A DNA stretch of 64,000 nucleotides. Source: Vibrio europaeus. GTDB taxonomy: Bacteria > Pseudomonadota > Gammaproteobacteria > Enterobacterales > Vibrionaceae. Below the pieces are notes generated by a model. It was given only the letters and a program-made list of their open reading frames with translations. It searched no databases and was not told where the DNA came from. The stretch is taken from the NCBI RefSeq assembly GCF_001695575.1, contig NZ_LUAX01000007.1, positions 744,001-808,000 of the forward strand, given 5' to 3'. Each line of letters starts with the position of its first letter. The first letter of the stretch is position 1. The position numbers and the translations under genes are program-made. This document shows, one piece after another, positions 62,292 to 64,000 of the stretch.

Positions 62292-63389
62292 TTAGCGAGA
62301 CTCTAACGGGTATGAGCGGTAGCTCCACATACCGTAGGTTCGAAGGGCATCGCGGTAGATTCCTAGTAGCTCACTGTCACTCGCTTTGGTGAGCTCTTTT
62401 AGTGGCTTGTCAGGGTAGCTGACTGTATCGAACGTGATGCCTTGTGGGCCTGTCTGCCAGCTTGCAATCTCAAACAATGTCTGACCACGACGTACATGGC
62501 TTGCAGAGCTAATGATGGTTGCATGTTGGATGTTATGGCGGGCAAGGGCATAGCTGCTAAATAGCGCGTTGCCAACGGTGCTAGTGGCGTAGTTTTCTTC
62601 AATGATTCTGTCTTTGCTGACGCCTTTCGCAATCAGCCAGTCAGCCATCAACTTGCCTTCGGTCTTGTGGTTCTTTGGTACGCCACCCGTTAGCACGATA
62701 AGCGCATCTGGGTTCGCTTTTGCCATTGCCAAAGTGGTTTCAAGACGCTCAACTAAGATCTGGTGCATTGAGCCATCTGGGTTTAGTGCGTAACCCAGAG
62801 TAACGATCGCTCCCTTATCTTCTAACTTACCTTGCGCTGCTTTCTCTTTTAGTGGCGTCTCTAGTACGCGATCCACTGTCGAGAAAATTCGCTTCATGTC
62901 AGCCGCTTTACCTGCATTGAGTTTCGATAAAGCATCCATGTGTTTGCTTGACTCAGCTTGGTTGCCTTTGAAGCGTTGCCATACCGCTAGGTAGGCATGT
63001 AGATCTACATCATCCGGTGCTACCGTCAGCGCTTGCTCAAATAGCTCAATCGCACGATCAACATTCTTGTTATAAATCTGAGCGTTAGCCGCTGAGATAA
63101 GAAGATCAGTTCGGTATGGTTCCAGTTCGTATGCCTCTAATAAGCGATCGGTAACAATCTCCATATTGCTTGGCATTTTCGCAGTGAACCCAGCATGCGA
63201 GATTCGAGCGGGGGATTTAAAAGCTGTCACGGCATCGCTCAGAAGCTGATCAACCACCTGCCTTTTAGTGACGAGTTGGGCGTAATCTGTTGCGGCTTGT
63301 ACGGTAGGGTCGTTAGCGGCAAGAGAGTATGGCGCAGCAGTTAAAGCGATAACGCTACCTAGGGCGAGGGCAATGATGTTCTTCTTCAT
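62292..63389 (-). CDS. Exported TPR plus DUF218 (YdcF/ElyC/SanA-type) protein
   Basis: 365 residues with a signal peptide (cleavage after SLAA, near residue 25). The N-terminal half has TPR-like helices (LLISAANAQIYNKNVDRAIELFEQAL). The C-terminal half is a DUF218 domain: LIVLTGGVPKNHKTEGKLMADWLI, EENYATSTVGNALFS and ISSASHVRRGQTLFE. ElyC and SanA relatives affect envelope integrity. The combination of TPR and DUF218 in one exported protein is less common. Its promoter region holds a one-mismatch parS2-like sequence at 63436-63448. Confidence 0.83.
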   Translation of the reverse strand: MKKNIIALALGSVIALTAAPYSLAANDPTVQAATDYAQLVTKRQVVDQLLSDAVTAFKSPARISHAGFTAKMPSNMEIVTDRLLEAYELEPYRTDLLISAANAQIYNKNVDRAIELFEQALTVAPDDVDLHAYLAVWQRFKGNQAESSKHMDALSKLNAGKAADMKRIFSTVDRVLETPLKEKAAQGKLEDKGAIVTLGYALNPDGSMHQILVERLETTLAMAKANPDALIVLTGGVPKNHKTEGKLMADWLIAKGVSKDRIIEENYATSTVGNALFSSYALARHNIQHATIISSASHVRRGQTLFEIASWQTGPQGITFDTVSYPDKPLKELTKASDSELLGIYRDALRTYGMWSYRSYPLESR

Positions 63390-63544
63390 TAGGAGATCCT
63401 AGTGTTGTTATGTGTCGATCTAAGTCGACGGATTTTTTGCAGTGTAAAATTACCCATCAGATAAACCGTGAATTAACTCGCACTTTATATTGATTGAGTT
63501 GTTAGCGGTTCAAAAATACGAAGGAAGATCACAGAGCGTTTCCT

Positions 63545-63685
63545 CTATGTTATTGATAAAAATGATGAATAAGGTGGATTAATACGGATTTTAGTCGGTT
63601 CATGGGTGATGACTAGAATGCTCCAATGGGGGCGAAGTGCTTTTAAATCATCAATAAGCGACGCTTCTTCATATTCTAGTAACAC
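63545..63685 (-). pseudogene. Possible remnant of an ABC-transporter ATPase
   Basis: A minus-strand 46-codon frame from GTG 63685 to TAG 63547-63545. The product includes EEASLIDDLKALRPHWSILVITHEP, which resembles the D-loop to H-loop end of ABC ATPases (the His of ITH as the H-loop). The Walker A, signature and Walker B parts are missing. Similarity was judged by eye only, so a remnant is likely but unproven. Confidence 0.4.
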
Positions 63686-63711
63686 TTAATTTACATTGAG
63701 AAATAATGGGA

Positions 63712-63765
63712 GTCATTTTAACCTTTAGTGTCAATATGACATTTCATTGATTGTGTCATATTGAC
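63712..63765 (+). promoter_or_regulatory. Three NorR-type enhancer sites
   Basis: GTCATTTTAAC (63712-63722), GTCAATATGAC (63730-63740) and GTCATATTGAC (63755-63765) all fit the GT-N7-AC NorR core; the last two are exact reverse complements of each other. E. coli norV also has three NorR sites upstream of its sigma-54 promoter. They stand about 60-110 bp before the -24 element here. Confidence 0.8.
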
Positions 63766-63821
63766 TTGTTATTCCTGTGTGGTTTTTAATAAATTATTTT
63801 AAATACAGTAAGTTAAAAAGT

Positions 63822-63837
63822 TGGCATAAGGAGTGCA
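63822..63837 (+). promoter_or_regulatory. Sigma-54 promoter of norV
   Basis: TGGCAT (63822-63827) and TGCA (63834-63837) with the right -24/-12 spacing; consensus is TGGCAY-N5-TTGCW, and only one T is changed to G. It lies 38 bp before the norV start and downstream of the NorR sites. Confidence 0.82.
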
Positions 63838-63874
63838 ATAGAGGGGTTAGTAACTAGCACAAGGTATATACATT

Positions 63875-64000
63875 ATGACTATTCACGTTAAATCAAATGT
63901 TCACTGGGTCGGCATCCATGATTGGGAAACAGAACATTTTCATGGTAAGGAGTACCATTTGAACAAAGGGACGAGTTATAACTCGTACTTGATTCGTGAA
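63875..64000 (+). CDS. norV: Anaerobic nitric oxide reductase flavorubredoxin NorV, 3'-truncated
   Basis: The first 42 codons read MTIHVKSNVHWVGIHDWE, then FHGKEYHLNKGTSYNSYLIRE, very close to the NorV N-terminus. NorV reduces NO to N2O with electrons from NADH:flavorubredoxin reductase (NorW). The window edge cuts off the metallo-beta-lactamase, flavodoxin and rubredoxin domains. NorR and sigma-54 sites upstream support the call. Confidence 0.92.
   Translation, partial: MTIHVKSNVHWVGIHDWETEHFHGKEYHLNKGTSYNSYLIRE

Noticed and set aside
63436..63448. TTTGCAGTGTAAA as a sixth parS2 site
   Set aside because: One mismatch to the conserved 12 bases; kept only as a note because perfect copies are the rule elsewhere in this window.
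63690..63702. TTTACATTGAGAA as a parS2 site
   Set aside because: Two mismatches in the right arm; likely chance in AT-rich DNA.
1..64000. CRISPR array, tRNA, rRNA, insertion sequence or integron attC sites
   Set aside because: No evenly spaced repeats other than the in-gene PAS repeat, no cloverleaf, no transposase frame and no attC-like core were seen.

Overview
The window reads as chromosomal DNA from a marine Vibrio (Gammaproteobacteria), most probably chromosome 2 not far from its origin. The case rests on three things. First, five perfect copies of the 13-bp palindrome TTTACAnTGTAAA lie in intergenic DNA; this is the core of parS2, the chromosome-2 centromere site described in V. cholerae. 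Second, the chemotaxis cluster has the gene content of the Vibrio 'cluster III' type (cheY-cheA-cheW-cheW-Aer2-cheR-cheD-cheB). Third, the gene families are typical of Vibrio: ectABC-aspartokinase, an AA10 chitin oxidase, an OlsF-type ornithine lipid synthase and NorV. The ends cut two genes, tmcA at the left and norV at the right. No tRNA, rRNA or CRISPR was seen.

Layout. 1-1719: 3' part of tmcA. 1742-1821: three parS2 sites. 2080-14535: chemotaxis operon, with a soluble Aer2-like receptor carrying four PAS-heme-like repeats, a second short receptor, and a partner-switching pair (REC-PP2C-HATPase regulator plus STAS protein). 14656-16335: FapA/DUF342 protein. 16340-18282 (minus): NifW-like small protein, DEDDh exonuclease, homocysteine methyltransferase. 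18507-20076: TetR and an MDR oxidoreductase behind a clear operator. 20098-23095 (minus): a coupled operon of an atypical serine-recombinase-like protein, an MFS exporter and a YcaQ/AlkX-type DNA glycosylase. 23284-24598: SMR pump and LysR regulator. 24701-31214: Ugp-like ABC importer with a PHP phosphoesterase and a HAD phosphatase. 31495-37182: tight seven-gene operon ending in OlsF. 37167-40114 (minus): diguanylate cyclase with a periplasmic binding lipoprotein. 40439-41614: chitin LPMO. 41778-45322: TetR, two uncharacterised minus-strand genes and a subtilase. 45376-49178 (minus): LacI regulator, NhaC antiporter and MalY/PatB enzyme. 49389-53799: MOSC protein, two AraC and one Lrp regulator, two LysE exporters. 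54406-58142: ectoine operon. 58282-58749: truncated GlxA-type regulator. 59004-61947: an AT-rich two-gene module (VPA1262-like protein with a PLD-like C-terminus plus an unknown protein). 62292-63389 (minus): TPR-DUF218 protein. 63712-64000: NorR/sigma-54 control region and start of norV.

How the parts fit. Several modules suit a planktonic/chitin-surface marine life: oxygen or gas sensing by Aer2 feeding a chemosensory array, c-di-GMP output driven by a periplasmic ligand, chitin oxidation, osmoprotection by ectoine, and NO detoxification. The phosphodiester-type importer with two predicted phosphoesterases stands beside a phosphorus-free lipid synthase operon; together these suggest a phosphate-limitation theme (inference). 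The strongest candidates for undescribed biology are the 59.0-61.9 kb two-gene module, the recombinase-like/exporter/glycosylase operon, the seven-gene OlsF operon, and the four-heme-PAS receptor array with its appended partner switch.
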